A stretch of DNA of 64,000 bases, from positions 100,954-164,953 of the forward strand of contig JACJXS010000014.1 in the NCBI GenBank assembly GCA_020636545.1, read 5' to 3'. Under the pieces are notes generated by a model. That model made no database searches and was not told the DNA's origin. It saw nothing but the letters and a program-made list of their open reading frames with translations. Position 1 is the first letter of the stretch. Each line of letters opens with the position of its first letter. Position numbers and translations under genes: made by a program. The DNA is from Chitinophagales bacterium. GTDB taxonomy: Bacteria; Bacteroidota; Bacteroidia; Chitinophagales; JADIYW01. This document shows positions 20,109-28,756 of the stretch, piece by piece.

Positions 20109-21725
20109 ATGGTAACTGTTCAAAACTTATCATTACAGTTTGGTAAGCGTGTATTATTTGATGAGGTAAATATAAAATTTACACCTGGAAATTGCTATGG
20201 TGTTATTGGTGCAAATGGTGCAGGAAAATCTACCTTTTTGAAAATTCTTTCTGGTGATATTGACCCAACAACTGGACAAATTGAAATTTCTCCTGGTGAA
20301 AGAATGTCTATTCTAAAGCAAAATCACTTTGAGTTTGACGAAGAACAAGTGATTGATGTAGTCATGATGGGCAACCAAAAACTGTATAGCATTATGAAGG
20401 AAAAAGATGCTATTTATGCTAAAGCAGATTTTACAGATGAAGATGGCTTGAAAGTTGGCGAATTAGAAGCTGAATTTGCTGAAATGGATGGTTGGAATGC
20501 AGAAAGTGATGCCGCTGAATTATTGAGTAATCTTGATGTAGTGGAAGATAATCACTACAAACTAATGAAAGAATTACCTTCAAATCAAAAAATAAAAGTA
20601 TTATTAGCACAAGCTTTATTTGGCAATCCTGATATTTTAATTCTAGATGAGCCAACCAACGATTTGGATTTAAAAACTATTACTTGGTTAGAAAACTTCT
20701 TAGCAGATTTTAAAAACACAGTAATTGTTGTATCACACGACAGACACTTTTTAGATATGGTTTGTACGCATATTGTTGATATTGACTTTTCTAAAGTGAA
20801 TTTATTTACTGGAAATTATACTTTTTGGTACGAAACTTCACAATTATTATTAAAACAAAGAGCCGATAAGAATAAGAAAAATGAAGCTAAAAAAGCTGAA
20901 TTATTAGACTTTATAGCTCGATTTAGTGCAAACGCTTCTAAATCAAAACAAGCAACTTCTCGTAAGAAAGCATTGGAAAAATTAGATATAGAACAAATTA
21001 AACCATCAAGCAGAAAATATCCGGGCATTTTCTTTAAACAAACTAGAGAAGCTGGAGATAAAATTCTTGATGTTCATAATTTAGCTTACAAGAATGAGGA
21101 TGGTAAAACTTTCTTCAGTAATGTAACATTTACAATTAACAAGAATGATAAAGTTGCTATCATTTCAGATAACAGTATGGCTGTAACAACATTTTTAAGA
21201 ATATTAGCTGGAGAAACACAAGCCAATAGTGGTTCCTTTGAATATGGTGTAACCATTACTAAATCTTATATTCCAAATGACAATAAATCTTATTTTGAAG
21301 TTGATTTGAATTTAATTGACTGGTTGCGACAATATTCAACAGAAAAGGACGAAACCTTTGTACGTGGTTTTTTAGGTAGAATGTTATTCAGTGGAGAAGA
21401 AACGCTTAAAAAATGTTCTGTACTTTCTGGAGGAGAAAAAGTAAGATGTATGCTTTCAAAAACAATGTTAGAAGAAGGTAATTTCCTTATCTTAGATGAA
21501 CCTACCAATCACTTAGATTTGGAAAGTATTACAGCATTAAACAATGGTTTAATTGACTATGCGGGTACGATGATTTTCACATCACATGACCATACATTCA
21601 CACATACCATTGCAAATAGAATAATAGAAATCACACCAAAAGGCGTTATTGACAGATTAATGTCTTACGATGATTATTTAGCTGATGAGAAAATTCAAGC
21701 ATTAAGACAAGAAATGTATGCATAA
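20109..21725 (+). CDS. ABC-F family ATPase with one degenerate ATP site
   Basis: A soluble 538-residue protein with two ABC domains and no membrane helices, of the ABC-F class (YbiT/EttA-like) that acts on ribosomes. Domain 1 has an intact Walker A (GANGAGKST, from residue 34) and Walker B (ILILDEPTNDLDL), but its signature position reads ELPSNQK instead of LSGGQ. A charged linker (about 235-300, many Lys) joins the domains. Domain 2 has an intact signature (LSGGEK) and Walker B (LILDEPTNHLDL), but its Walker A reads ISDNSMAVTT, without the Gly-Lys-Ser/Thr core. The two defects fall in the same composite ATP site. Whether it protects against antibiotics or acts as a general translation factor cannot be told. 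Confidence 0.87.
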   Translation: MVTVQNLSLQFGKRVLFDEVNIKFTPGNCYGVIGANGAGKSTFLKILSGDIDPTTGQIEISPGERMSILKQNHFEFDEEQVIDVVMMGNQKLYSIMKEKDAIYAKADFTDEDGLKVGELEAEFAEMDGWNAESDAAELLSNLDVVEDNHYKLMKELPSNQKIKVLLAQALFGNPDILILDEPTNDLDLKTITWLENFLADFKNTVIVVSHDRHFLDMVCTHIVDIDFSKVNLFTGNYTFWYETSQLLLKQRADKNKKNEAKKAELLDFIARFSANASKSKQATSRKKALEKLDIEQIKPSSRKYPGIFFKQTREAGDKILDVHNLAYKNEDGKTFFSNVTFTINKNDKVAIISDNSMAVTTFLRILAGETQANSGSFEYGVTITKSYIPNDNKSYFEVDLNLIDWLRQYSTEKDETFVRGFLGRMLFSGEETLKKCSVLSGGEKVRCMLSKTMLEEGNFLILDEPTNHLDLESITALNNGLIDYAGTMIFTSHDHTFTHTIANRIIEITPKGVIDRLMSYDDYLADEKIQALRQEMYA

Positions 21726-21755
21726 TAGTTTTCAAAAATGAAAACATCCAATAAT

Positions 21756-21790
21756 AAAAAAGTGCGTTAAAAATCTAACGCACTTTTTTT
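21756..21790. terminator. Bidirectional terminator between ABC-F gene and pyrH
   Basis: AGTGCGTTA and TAACGCACT form a strong stem extended by A and T runs (arms 21756-21769 and 21776-21789, loop 21770-21775). It lies between convergent genes and has a T-run on either strand. Confidence 0.85.
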
Positions 21791-21792
21791 AT

Positions 21793-22503
21793 TTAAGAAA
21801 TCAAAGTTCCGATTTTTTCGCCTTGTAAAATCCTCAGAATATTACCTTTCTCTCGGATATTAAAAACAACAATAGGCATATTATTTTCTCTACACAAAGC
21901 AAAAGCTGTTTGATCCATAATTCTTAGATTTTTTACTAAGACTTCATTAAAACCAATAGTTTCATATTTTGTAGCTGAACTATCTTTTTTAGGGTCTGCG
22001 GAATAAACACCATCTACACTTGTACCTTTTAGAATTACATCAGCTTCAATTTCATTCGCACGAAGTGCCGCTGCGGTATCTGTTGTAAAAAATGGATTTC
22101 CAGTACCTGCTGCCATAATAATACATCTCCCCTTTTCTAAATGTCTTACAGCACGTCTTCTAATATAAGGTTCACAAACTTGTTGAATATTCAATGCAGA
22201 CATCAATCGTGTATAAACACCTTTAGATTCTAACGCTCCTTGTAAAGCCATTCCGTTAATTACTGTTGCCAGCATACCCATATAATCGCCTTGAGAACGC
22301 TCAATTCCAATATTCCCAGCCTGTAATCCTCTAAAAATATTTCCTCCTCCAATGACAATTCCTACTTCATAACCGTGTTCAAGCACTTCAGCAATTTCTT
22401 GAGCAAAACTATCTAAGGTTTGTGCTTGTATTCCAAAATTTTGATCGCCCATTAAGGCTTCTCCGCTCAGTTTAAGTAAAATTCTTTTAATTGGTTTTGA
22501 CAT
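21793..22503 (-). CDS. pyrH: UMP kinase
   Basis: Phosphorylates UMP to UDP with ATP in pyrimidine nucleotide synthesis; bacterial PyrH is hexameric and usually regulated by GTP and UTP. The 236-residue protein shows the amino-acid-kinase fold motifs KRILLKLSGEALMG (N-terminus), VIGGGNIFRG, GTGNPFFTTDTAAALRA and LKGTSVDGVYSADPKK. It lies 34 nt after a small lipoprotein gene and near rpsB-tsf, echoing the common rpsB-tsf-pyrH order. Start ATG at 22503. Confidence 0.94.
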   Translation of the reverse strand: MSKPIKRILLKLSGEALMGDQNFGIQAQTLDSFAQEIAEVLEHGYEVGIVIGGGNIFRGLQAGNIGIERSQGDYMGMLATVINGMALQGALESKGVYTRLMSALNIQQVCEPYIRRRAVRHLEKGRCIIMAAGTGNPFFTTDTAAALRANEIEADVILKGTSVDGVYSADPKKDSSATKYETIGFNEVLVKNLRIMDQTAFALCRENNMPIVVFNIREKGNILRILQGEKIGTLIS

Positions 22504-22537
22504 GATGATTGTATATTATTTTTAGCTTTGATATATT

Positions 22538-22828
22538 TTAAGGTGTAGTAATTGTAGGACATTCTTTTCTAAATGTACCTATCGTATTTCCATTTTTATC
22601 TTGAACAGGCTTTCCATCTATTTGATCTAGAATTTCACACCATTGAGATTCAATGGCGTTGGGGTTTCTGTATTTTACAGAATCAAAATTCCATTTTATT
22701 ATTTCACTATTAAAAGCCTCTACAATGCCAAAACAATCAGCACATTCAGACTTCTTCTTTGTACATGCAACAGGCAATAACAATGAAAGTAAAACAACAA
22801 ATAATAAAGTATAAAATATTCTTATCAC
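22538..22828 (-). CDS. Small putative lipoprotein
   Basis: A 96-residue protein not matched to a family I know. The N-terminus is a lipoprotein signal peptide with a lipobox LLPVAC, placing the lipidated Cys at residue 22, followed by KKK. The mature part has a Cys-x-x-Cys (ECADCFG) and one Cys near the C-terminus. The only suitable start is GTG at 22828; there is no internal ATG. It sits between the tsf terminator and pyrH, 34 nt ahead of pyrH, so it may be the first gene of a pyrH transcript. Confidence 0.68.
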   Translation of the reverse strand: MIRIFYTLLFVVLLSLLLPVACTKKKSECADCFGIVEAFNSEIIKWNFDSVKYRNPNAIESQWCEILDQIDGKPVQDKNGNTIGTFRKECPTITTP

Positions 22829-22846
22829 GCTGTAAAAGTAAACAAA

Positions 22847-22877
22847 AAAAAAGAGAACTTTTAAAGTTCTCTTTTTT
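22847..22877. terminator. Terminator after tsf
   Basis: AAGAGAACTT (22851-22860) pairs with AAGTTCTCTT (22864-22873) around a three-base loop, with A and T runs outside. Read on the minus strand it follows the tsf stop by 3 nt. Confidence 0.82.
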
Positions 22878-22880
22878 AAT

Positions 22881-23717
22881 TTATGATAAAGTAACCCTTC
22901 TAAACGAAAGCACCTGTAAATCTTTGTCTTCAGATTTTACATATTGCTCAACTGTTTTACTAGAGTCTTTAACGAAAGGCATATTTACCAAAGTATTTTC
23001 CTTAATCATTGAATTCACGGCATTATCCGCAATTTTTTCGATGATATTTTCTGGCTTACCTGCTTCGATAGCTTTTTCTTTAGCAATAGCTCTTTCTCTT
23101 TCTTTCATTTCTTCAGAAACTCCAGAAGCATCAACTGCCACAGGATTCATTGCAGCAATTTGCATTGCCACATCTTTACCCACAACAGCATTACTTTCTG
23201 TTACTGCTTTGTTTAATTCAACCAAAACACCCATTCTGTAACCCATGTGAATATAAGCAACCACACCTTCTCCTTGAATAAAATCAAATTTTTTAACTTC
23301 TATTTTCTCTCCGATTTTTGCAACTGTATCTAACAATTTATCTTTAATTGTTACACCATCAATAGTACAAGCCTCTAAAGCTTCAGCAGAAGTTACTCTA
23401 TTATCTAAAGCGATTTGTGTAATATTTTTAGCTAAATTGATAAAATCTTCGTTTTTTGCTACGAAATCTGTTTCTGAACAAAGATTTACAGCAACCCCAA
23501 ACTTTCCATCTGGAGAAGTTAATGCCACGACTACACCTTCATTTGCTTCTCTTTCAGCTCTATTTGCTGCAATTTTTGCACCTTTTTTTCTTAAATAATC
23601 GATAGCTGCTTCAAAATCACCACTAGTTTCTACTAATGCTTTTTTGCAATCCATTAAACCAGCTCCTGTTTCTTGTCTTAATTTATTTACGTCTGCTGCT
23701 GTTATTGTTACTGACAT
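22881..23717 (-). CDS. tsf: Translation elongation factor Ts
   Basis: Guanine-nucleotide exchange factor that regenerates EF-Tu-GTP. The 278-residue protein opens with the UBA-like helix bundle (VNKLRQETGAGLMDCKKALVE) and contains the EF-Tu-contacting TDFVAKNEDF motif, then the core and the C-terminal region EQYVKS. Length is normal for the family. It is the last gene of the rplM-rpsI-rpsB-tsf operon, 51 nt after rpsB, and is followed by a strong hairpin. Confidence 0.96.
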   Translation of the reverse strand: MSVTITAADVNKLRQETGAGLMDCKKALVETSGDFEAAIDYLRKKGAKIAANRAEREANEGVVVALTSPDGKFGVAVNLCSETDFVAKNEDFINLAKNITQIALDNRVTSAEALEACTIDGVTIKDKLLDTVAKIGEKIEVKKFDFIQGEGVVAYIHMGYRMGVLVELNKAVTESNAVVGKDVAMQIAAMNPVAVDASGVSEEMKERERAIAKEKAIEAGKPENIIEKIADNAVNSMIKENTLVNMPFVKDSSKTVEQYVKSEDKDLQVLSFRRVTLS

Positions 23718-23768
23718 CTTTATTTTAAATTGAATGATTGATAATTTCCATACAATATTTTGTATGAA

Positions 23769-24509
23769 TTATTCTTTTGTGATAGCTGTTTCTCCAGTTG
23801 ATTCTGTTTCCTCTTTATCTTTCTTACGCTCAGCCAAACCTTCTTTAATTTGCTCTGTAAGGTAATTTACAATAATTTGGATAGATTTTGTTGCATCATC
23901 ATTAGCAGGGATAGCAAAATCCACTAAATTTGGATCAGAGTTGGTATCTACCATACCCAAAGTTTTAACACCTAATTTTTTAGCTTCAGCTAATGCTAAA
24001 TGTTCGTGAGAAATATCAACCATAAACAAAGCAGCTGGTACTCTTGGTAAATTCTCAATACCACCTAAAACTTTATCTAATTTTTGTTGCTGACGGCTTA
24101 AAATCAACTTCTCCTTTTTAGTGATGCTGTTTAAGTTTGTATCAGCCAACATCTTTTCGATGTTTTGTTTTTTCTTGATAGATTTTTTGATAGTAGCAAA
24201 GTTAGTCAACATACCACCTAACCATCTTTCAGTTACAAATGGCATATTTACAGACTTAGCAGCTTCTTCAACGATATCTTTCGCTTGTTTTTTTGTTGCA
24301 ACAAATAAAACTTTTCTTCCAGATTTAGCAATAGATTTCAAAACTGCACCAGCTTCTTCTAATTTGTCTTGCGTTTTATTCAAATCTATGATGTGGATAC
24401 CTTTTCTTTCCATAAAGATATATGGTAACATTTTTGGATTCCACTTTTTCTTTAAATGTCCGAAGTGTACTCCGGCATCCAATAATTCTTGTTGAGATAT
24501 TTTAGACAT
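23769..24509 (-). CDS. rpsB: 30S ribosomal protein uS2
   Basis: Small-subunit protein uS2. The 246-residue sequence has the diagnostic LLDAGVHFGHLKKKWNPKM start, FVTERWLGGMLTNF, and the C-terminal GMVDTNSDPNLVDFAIPAND. The tail beyond about residue 220 is charged and variable as usual. It lies 36 nt after rpsI and 51 nt before tsf in the same operon. Confidence 0.97.
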   Translation of the reverse strand: MSKISQQELLDAGVHFGHLKKKWNPKMLPYIFMERKGIHIIDLNKTQDKLEEAGAVLKSIAKSGRKVLFVATKKQAKDIVEEAAKSVNMPFVTERWLGGMLTNFATIKKSIKKKQNIEKMLADTNLNSITKKEKLILSRQQQKLDKVLGGIENLPRVPAALFMVDISHEHLALAEAKKLGVKTLGMVDTNSDPNLVDFAIPANDDATKSIQIIVNYLTEQIKEGLAERKKDKEETESTGETAITKE

Positions 24510-24545
24510 TCTTGTATCTTTTTTAAAATGTAATCAATAATAATA

Positions 24546-24938
24546 TTAACGTTTGCTAAATTGGAAGCTCTTACGTGCTTTCTTCTTACCAAATTTCTTA
24601 CGTTCTACCATTCTAGGGTCTCTTGTAGTTAATTTTTCAGCTTTTAAAGCTGGTTTATTAGCTTCATCAATTTTGATTAATGCTCTAGCAATACCTAAAG
24701 AGATTGCCTCAGTTTGACCTTTAATGCCACCACCTTTCACATTGATATTTACATCAAAATTATTTTCCTGAGCAACCACATGTAATGGTTTTACTGCTCT
24801 ATCCAAAAGATATTTTAGAGAAACATATTGGTCTGCCGGCTTTGAATTGATGGTAATAACACCTGTACCCGGCTTTAAAAATACTCTTGCTACCGCTGTT
24901 TTTCTTCGGCCTAAGCCATTTGTTGAAGTATTTGCCAT
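24546..24938 (-). CDS. rpsI: 30S ribosomal protein uS9
   Basis: Small-subunit protein uS9, whose C-terminal tail reaches the P-site tRNA. The 130-residue protein shows GRRKTAVARVFLKPGTG near the start, VKGGGIKGQTEAISLGIARAL, and the conserved basic ending with the expected R-x-x-K-x-x-K/R pattern (FGKKKARKSFQFSKR). It follows rplM by 19 nt. Confidence 0.96.
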   Translation of the reverse strand: MANTSTNGLGRRKTAVARVFLKPGTGVITINSKPADQYVSLKYLLDRAVKPLHVVAQENNFDVNINVKGGGIKGQTEAISLGIARALIKIDEANKPALKAEKLTTRDPRMVERKKFGKKKARKSFQFSKR

Positions 24939-24957
24939 ATTTATTGTTATTTTTTAA

Positions 24958-25401
24958 TTAGATATTTAATGCTTTAGGATTTTGTGCAGCGTGTGGATGT
25001 TCAGCACCTACATAAATGTGTAATTTCTTAGCCATTACTCTTCCCATTCTAGTTCTTGGCAACATGTGTGTAATTGCGTTTTCTAAGATGAAAGTAGGCT
25101 TTTTAACTAAAGCTTCTTTTGGTGTCATAAATCTTTGACCTCCAGGATAACCTGTGTGTCTAATGTACACTTTCTGTGTTAATTTATTTCCTGTCAATGC
25201 AACTTTCTCTGCATTTACAATAATTACGTGGTCACCATTATCAATATTTGGTGTATAAGATGGCTTGTTTTTTCCTTGTAAAACTTTAGCAATCTCAGAT
25301 GAGATTCTACCTAGAGTTTTATTCTCTGCATCTACCACGTACCAAGTCCTGTCTGATTCACTTGGCACAACTGTTCTTGTTTTATAACTTAATCGTTTCA
25401 T
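24958..25401 (-). CDS. rplM: 50S ribosomal protein uL13
   Basis: Large-subunit protein uL13, an early assembly protein. The 147-residue sequence shows WYVVDAENKTLGRISSEIAK, GDHVIIVNAEKV, YIRHTGYPGG and MLPRTRMGRVMAKKL. It is the first gene of the operon rplM-rpsI-rpsB-tsf and has a near-consensus promoter about 45 nt upstream. Confidence 0.97.
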   Translation of the reverse strand: MKRLSYKTRTVVPSESDRTWYVVDAENKTLGRISSEIAKVLQGKNKPSYTPNIDNGDHVIIVNAEKVALTGNKLTQKVYIRHTGYPGGQRFMTPKEALVKKPTFILENAITHMLPRTRMGRVMAKKLHIYVGAEHPHAAQNPKALNI

Positions 25402-25445
25402 TTTGGTATATATTCTATTTTAAAAAACGTTTTAATTTGGAGTTG

Positions 25446-25475
25446 CAAAGGTACAATTTTATTTTAATTTTCAAA
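25446..25475 (-). promoter_or_regulatory. Promoter of rplM-rpsI-rpsB-tsf operon
   Basis: On the minus strand TTTG (25472-25475), an 18-nt spacer, and TACCTTTG (25446-25453) fit the Bacteroidota -33/-7 consensus closely. It lies 44 nt before the rplM ATG and is one of the best promoters in the window. Confidence 0.75.
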
Positions 25476-25623
25476 CTATTCCTAATTTCATTTACAATAA
25501 AGTTAAATATAAACAACTGATAATCAATATAATTTTTGATGTTAAATTTATATTAAGTAGCACATTTAAAATCTAAAAAGAATATTAGAACATTTAATCA
25601 TCTACAAAAATTTACTTCTTAAT

Positions 25624-26352
25624 TTAGGCTTGTTCATTCCAATAATAACTATCAGGATAAATTCGCTGTCCAAAAATTGCGGTACCAACTCGCACAATGG
25701 TTGCTCCTTCTTCAATAGCTGTTTCTAAATCGCCACTCATTCCCATAGAAAGCTCTTGAACATCAACATTTGGAATATTCTGAGCAATAATTTCTTGCTG
25801 TAAATTTTTAAGTATTTTAAAACAAGGTCTTACTTTTTCTGTTTCGGCACTGAACAAACCTATCGTCATTAAGCCTTTAATTTTTAAGGTATCAAATTTT
25901 GCTACGCTTTTTATCAATTCTATCGCTTGTTCTGGAGTAACACCAAATTTACTTTCTTCTGCAGAAGTATTCACTTGTATAAAAACATCTAGTTGTTTTT
26001 TTTCTACACTTAACCTTTGATGTAATTTTTCAGCTAATTCTATTCTATCTAAAGATTGCACACAAGTTACGCCATATTTCAAAATATCTTTTATTTTATT
26101 TGTTTGCAAATGTCCAATAAAATGTTTTTCGTGTGGAATGCGTTGTAAATCTTCAAACTTTTCTTTTAGCTCTTGTATTTTATTTTCACCAATCAAAGTT
26201 TCGCCAGATGCAATGGCTATTTTAATATTTTCAGGACTTACTGTTTTAGTGGCTAATAATAATCGAACTTCACTTGAGTTTCTCTTTGCTTTGTGGCAAG
26301 CACTTTCTATTCTACTTTTAATTAGTTGAATATGTTGGTTAATATCATTCAT
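25624..26352 (-). CDS. yggS: PLP homeostasis protein, YggS family
   Basis: Binds pyridoxal 5'-phosphate and helps keep its level balanced; members lack clear enzymatic activity. The 242-residue protein shows the family's N-terminal strand with the PLP-binding lysine, Lys36 in LLLATKTVSPE, then FIGHLQTNK, VNTSAEESKFG, GLMTIG and LSMGMSGDLETAIEEGATIVRVGTAIFG split over the C-terminal half. It follows the membrane-protein gene after 1 nt and is the last gene of ruvX-def-(membrane)-yggS. Confidence 0.92.
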   Translation of the reverse strand: MNDINQHIQLIKSRIESACHKAKRNSSEVRLLLATKTVSPENIKIAIASGETLIGENKIQELKEKFEDLQRIPHEKHFIGHLQTNKIKDILKYGVTCVQSLDRIELAEKLHQRLSVEKKQLDVFIQVNTSAEESKFGVTPEQAIELIKSVAKFDTLKIKGLMTIGLFSAETEKVRPCFKILKNLQQEIIAQNIPNVDVQELSMGMSGDLETAIEEGATIVRVGTAIFGQRIYPDSYYWNEQA

Positions 26353-26353
26353 T

Positions 26354-26887
26354 TTAGTTTTTGATTATAAATCTGTGAAAAATAAAAAAGGCAATTGAAA
26401 ATATTGCTATATATATTAGGTTGGAAATATTAATAAAATAAGTTGTCGTCGCAGATAGTAATTCATAATTAATTCGAAAACCAAATACTACTATACTACC
26501 TAAATGAATTAGTATAAATAAAAGCAAAACTGATATTATAGTACAAGTTAGATTCATTCTATTTTTCTTAAATAAAAAAACAAGCTGAAATATAAATCCT
26601 AAAAATATTGTCAATAATAAATAGGCATAATTACAAAAATCCTTAATCCATATTTTATGTTCAGTTGGGTCGGGAAATATTTTATATTCACGAACCAAAA
26701 AAGGCGTTTGACTAAATACAAAAAGTAGGTTGGCAAAAACAATAATTAAAATGCTATAATTGATTTTATTAAAATAACTTTCTAATTTAAAATTTGGAAT
26801 ATTTATTATAGAAGTAAATACTAAAACAATTATTGTTGAATAAACGTAAGCATTGATTAAATTATTAAATAGCCAGCGTATTGTCAT
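26354..26887 (-). CDS. Unknown membrane protein
   Basis: A 177-residue protein with about five strongly hydrophobic segments separated by short charged loops. I do not recognise a family. The ATG at 26887 (MTIRWLF) is preferred to the TTG five codons earlier. The gene stops one base before the yggS ATG and starts 45 nt after def, so it is in the same operon, but its function cannot be inferred. Confidence 0.7.
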   Translation of the reverse strand: MTIRWLFNNLINAYVYSTIIVLVFTSIINIPNFKLESYFNKINYSILIIVFANLLFVFSQTPFLVREYKIFPDPTEHKIWIKDFCNYAYLLLTIFLGFIFQLVFLFKKNRMNLTCTIISVLLLFILIHLGSIVVFGFRINYELLSATTTYFINISNLIYIAIFSIAFFIFHRFIIKN

Positions 26888-26932
26888 ATAGGTAAGATAC
26901 AAAATGTATCCATTTATTTAAAGAGTAGAAAC

Positions 26933-27496
26933 TTATTTAACAGACTTTGTTTTATAATCAGCTCTAAAATCTCCACGCATTATTTTATTGAGTTTAGATT
27001 GAATTAATTTTTTGGTTAAAGGCTTTACTTTATCTGTAAATAAAACGCCTTCAATATGATCGTATTCGTGTTGAATTACACGAGCATTTAATCCCGAATA
27101 ACTTTCAGTCATCGTATTAAATTGTTCATCTTGATAAGTAATTGTTATATCGGGCTTCCTTTCCACATTTTCTCTAATACCAGGAATACTTAAACAACCT
27201 TCTTCATATTTCCATTCTGCTCCAATTTCTTCTGTAATTTGTGGATTTATAAATACTTTTTTAATACCCACAAAATTGGGTTCATCTTTTTTTCTATCTT
27301 CCAATTGAGCTGTATCTACGATAAATAATCGAATAGATTTATTGATTTGAGGAGCTGCTAAACCAATGCCACTTGCTTGATACATTGTTTGCCACATATT
27401 TTGAATTAATTCAGCAAGATTTTCAAATTCAGCATCAATTTCAGATGCTTTTTGCTTTAAAATTGGACTTCCATAAACGATAATAGGTAAAATCAT
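26933..27496 (-). CDS. def: Peptide deformylase
   Basis: Removes the formyl group from the N-terminal methionine of new proteins. The 187-residue enzyme has all three motifs: GIGLAAPQ (43-50), EGCLSIPG (99-106) with metal-binding Cys101, and QHEYDHIEG (142-150) with metal ligands His143 and His147 and catalytic Glu144. It lies 23 nt after ruvX. A TAnnTTTG motif sits 4 nt ahead of the ATG, so it may also have its own leaderless transcript. Confidence 0.96.
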   Translation of the reverse strand: MILPIIVYGSPILKQKASEIDAEFENLAELIQNMWQTMYQASGIGLAAPQINKSIRLFIVDTAQLEDRKKDEPNFVGIKKVFINPQITEEIGAEWKYEEGCLSIPGIRENVERKPDITITYQDEQFNTMTESYSGLNARVIQHEYDHIEGVLFTDKVKPLTKKLIQSKLNKIMRGDFRADYKTKSVK

Positions 27497-27500
27497 ATTG

Positions 27501-27508
27501 CAAAAATA
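27501..27508 (-). promoter_or_regulatory. Possible internal -7 element for def
   Basis: The minus strand reads TATTTTTG, an exact TAnnTTTG match, with only 4 nt before the def ATG. No well-spaced TTTG lies upstream, and def also lies downstream of ruvX, so this may be chance. Confidence 0.35.
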
Positions 27509-27519
27509 CGATTATTGTT

Positions 27520-27933
27520 TTAGTTTTTATATTCCAAATAATTTTGGAGTAATATAGTAGCAGAAATCTCATCTACCAAGGCTTTGTTACGTCTATCTTT
27601 CTTCTTCATACCACTATCTATCATAGACTGAAATGCCATTTTTGAAGTAAAACGTTCATCTAATCTTTCTATTATGATTTGTGGATGTTGTTGTTGAATT
27701 TTATCAATAAATGCTTCAATTTTTGGAACAATATCAGCCAATTCATTATTCAATCTTTTAGGAATGCCGATTAAAATTGTATCGACATTTTCTTTTGTAA
27801 TTATATTTTGGATATACTTTAAATTGTTTGACGTTTCTTGGGTACTCAATCCAAATGCAAATATCTTACTATCATCGCTGATAGCAAATCCTGTCCTTTT
27901 AGTTCCATAATCTATACTTAAAATCTTAGGCAT
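27520..27933 (-). CDS. ruvX: RuvX/YqgF RNase H-fold nuclease
   Basis: A 137-residue RNase H-like protein of the YqgF/RuvX family, implicated in 16S rRNA 5'-end maturation and described as a putative Holliday junction resolvase. The first motif SIDYGTKRTGFAISD carries the catalytic Asp7, LIGIPKR and the RLDERFTSKMA segment carry the others, and the C-terminal KALVDEISATILLQNYL helix completes the active site. It is the first gene of a four-gene run with def and yggS. Confidence 0.92.
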   Translation of the reverse strand: MPKILSIDYGTKRTGFAISDDSKIFAFGLSTQETSNNLKYIQNIITKENVDTILIGIPKRLNNELADIVPKIEAFIDKIQQQHPQIIIERLDERFTSKMAFQSMIDSGMKKKDRRNKALVDEISATILLQNYLEYKN

Positions 27934-27998
27934 CTAAATATGGAACTAAAGGAAAGAATTATTTATTATCCAACTTAAAAATAAATTCAATTAAAAAT

Positions 27999-28634
27999 CT
28001 ATTTATTAGGTTGAGGAGTTAATCTCAAATAAGGTTTGAGTGTTTTGAAGCCTTTTGGAAACTTCACTTTTGCATCTTCATCCGAGATATTTGGAGCGAT
28101 AACTACATCTTCGCCTTCTTTCCAATTTACTGGTGTGGCTACATTGTAATTGTCTGTTAATTGTAATGAATCTATCACTCTTAAAATCTCATCAAAATTT
28201 CTACCAGTGGAAGGTGGATAAGTGATGATAGTTCTGATTTTTTTGTTATTGTCAATAATGAAAACAGAACGAACCGTAAATTTATTTGTTTCATTTGGGT
28301 GAATCATATCATACAATTCAGCTACTGTTCTTTTTTCATCCGCTACGATTGGAAAATTTTGTTTCACGCCTTGAGTTTCCTCAATATCGCCAATCCAACC
28401 ATTGTGAGAAGCTAAGTCATCTACGCTTAATGCAATTGCTTTAACATTCCTTTTCTCAAACTCCGATTTTAACTTTGATGTATAACCCAATTCAGTTGTA
28501 CAAACTGGAGTGAAATCTGCTGGGTGTGAAAAAAATACAGCCCATTTGTCGCCCATCCAATTGTGGAAATCAATATTCCCTTCTGTGGTTTCTGCTGTAA
28601 AATTTGGTGCGATGTCGCCTAATCTAAGTGCCAT
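27999..28634 (-). CDS. 1-Cys peroxiredoxin, Prx6 type
   Basis: Reduces hydrogen peroxide and organic peroxides. The peroxidatic cysteine is Cys45 in HPADFTPVCTTELG. The length (211 residues), the extended C-terminal domain with RLTPQPNK at the end, and NVATPVNWKEGEDVVI match the Prx6 (1-Cys) subfamily. No second active-site Cys is visible, so reduction would need an external thiol. It appears to be transcribed alone. Confidence 0.92.
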   Translation of the reverse strand: MALRLGDIAPNFTAETTEGNIDFHNWMGDKWAVFFSHPADFTPVCTTELGYTSKLKSEFEKRNVKAIALSVDDLASHNGWIGDIEETQGVKQNFPIVADEKRTVAELYDMIHPNETNKFTVRSVFIIDNNKKIRTIITYPPSTGRNFDEILRVIDSLQLTDNYNVATPVNWKEGEDVVIAPNISDEDAKVKFPKGFKTLKPYLRLTPQPNK

Positions 28635-28756
28635 AATAATTAAATTAAATGATTAAAAAATACTTTGAATATTTGAAGAATTTCAAAATTCGATGAGTAA
28701 ATGTATTGATTACATCACAAAAAAGCGAATAAAAAAGTATATTTTATGTTATATAA

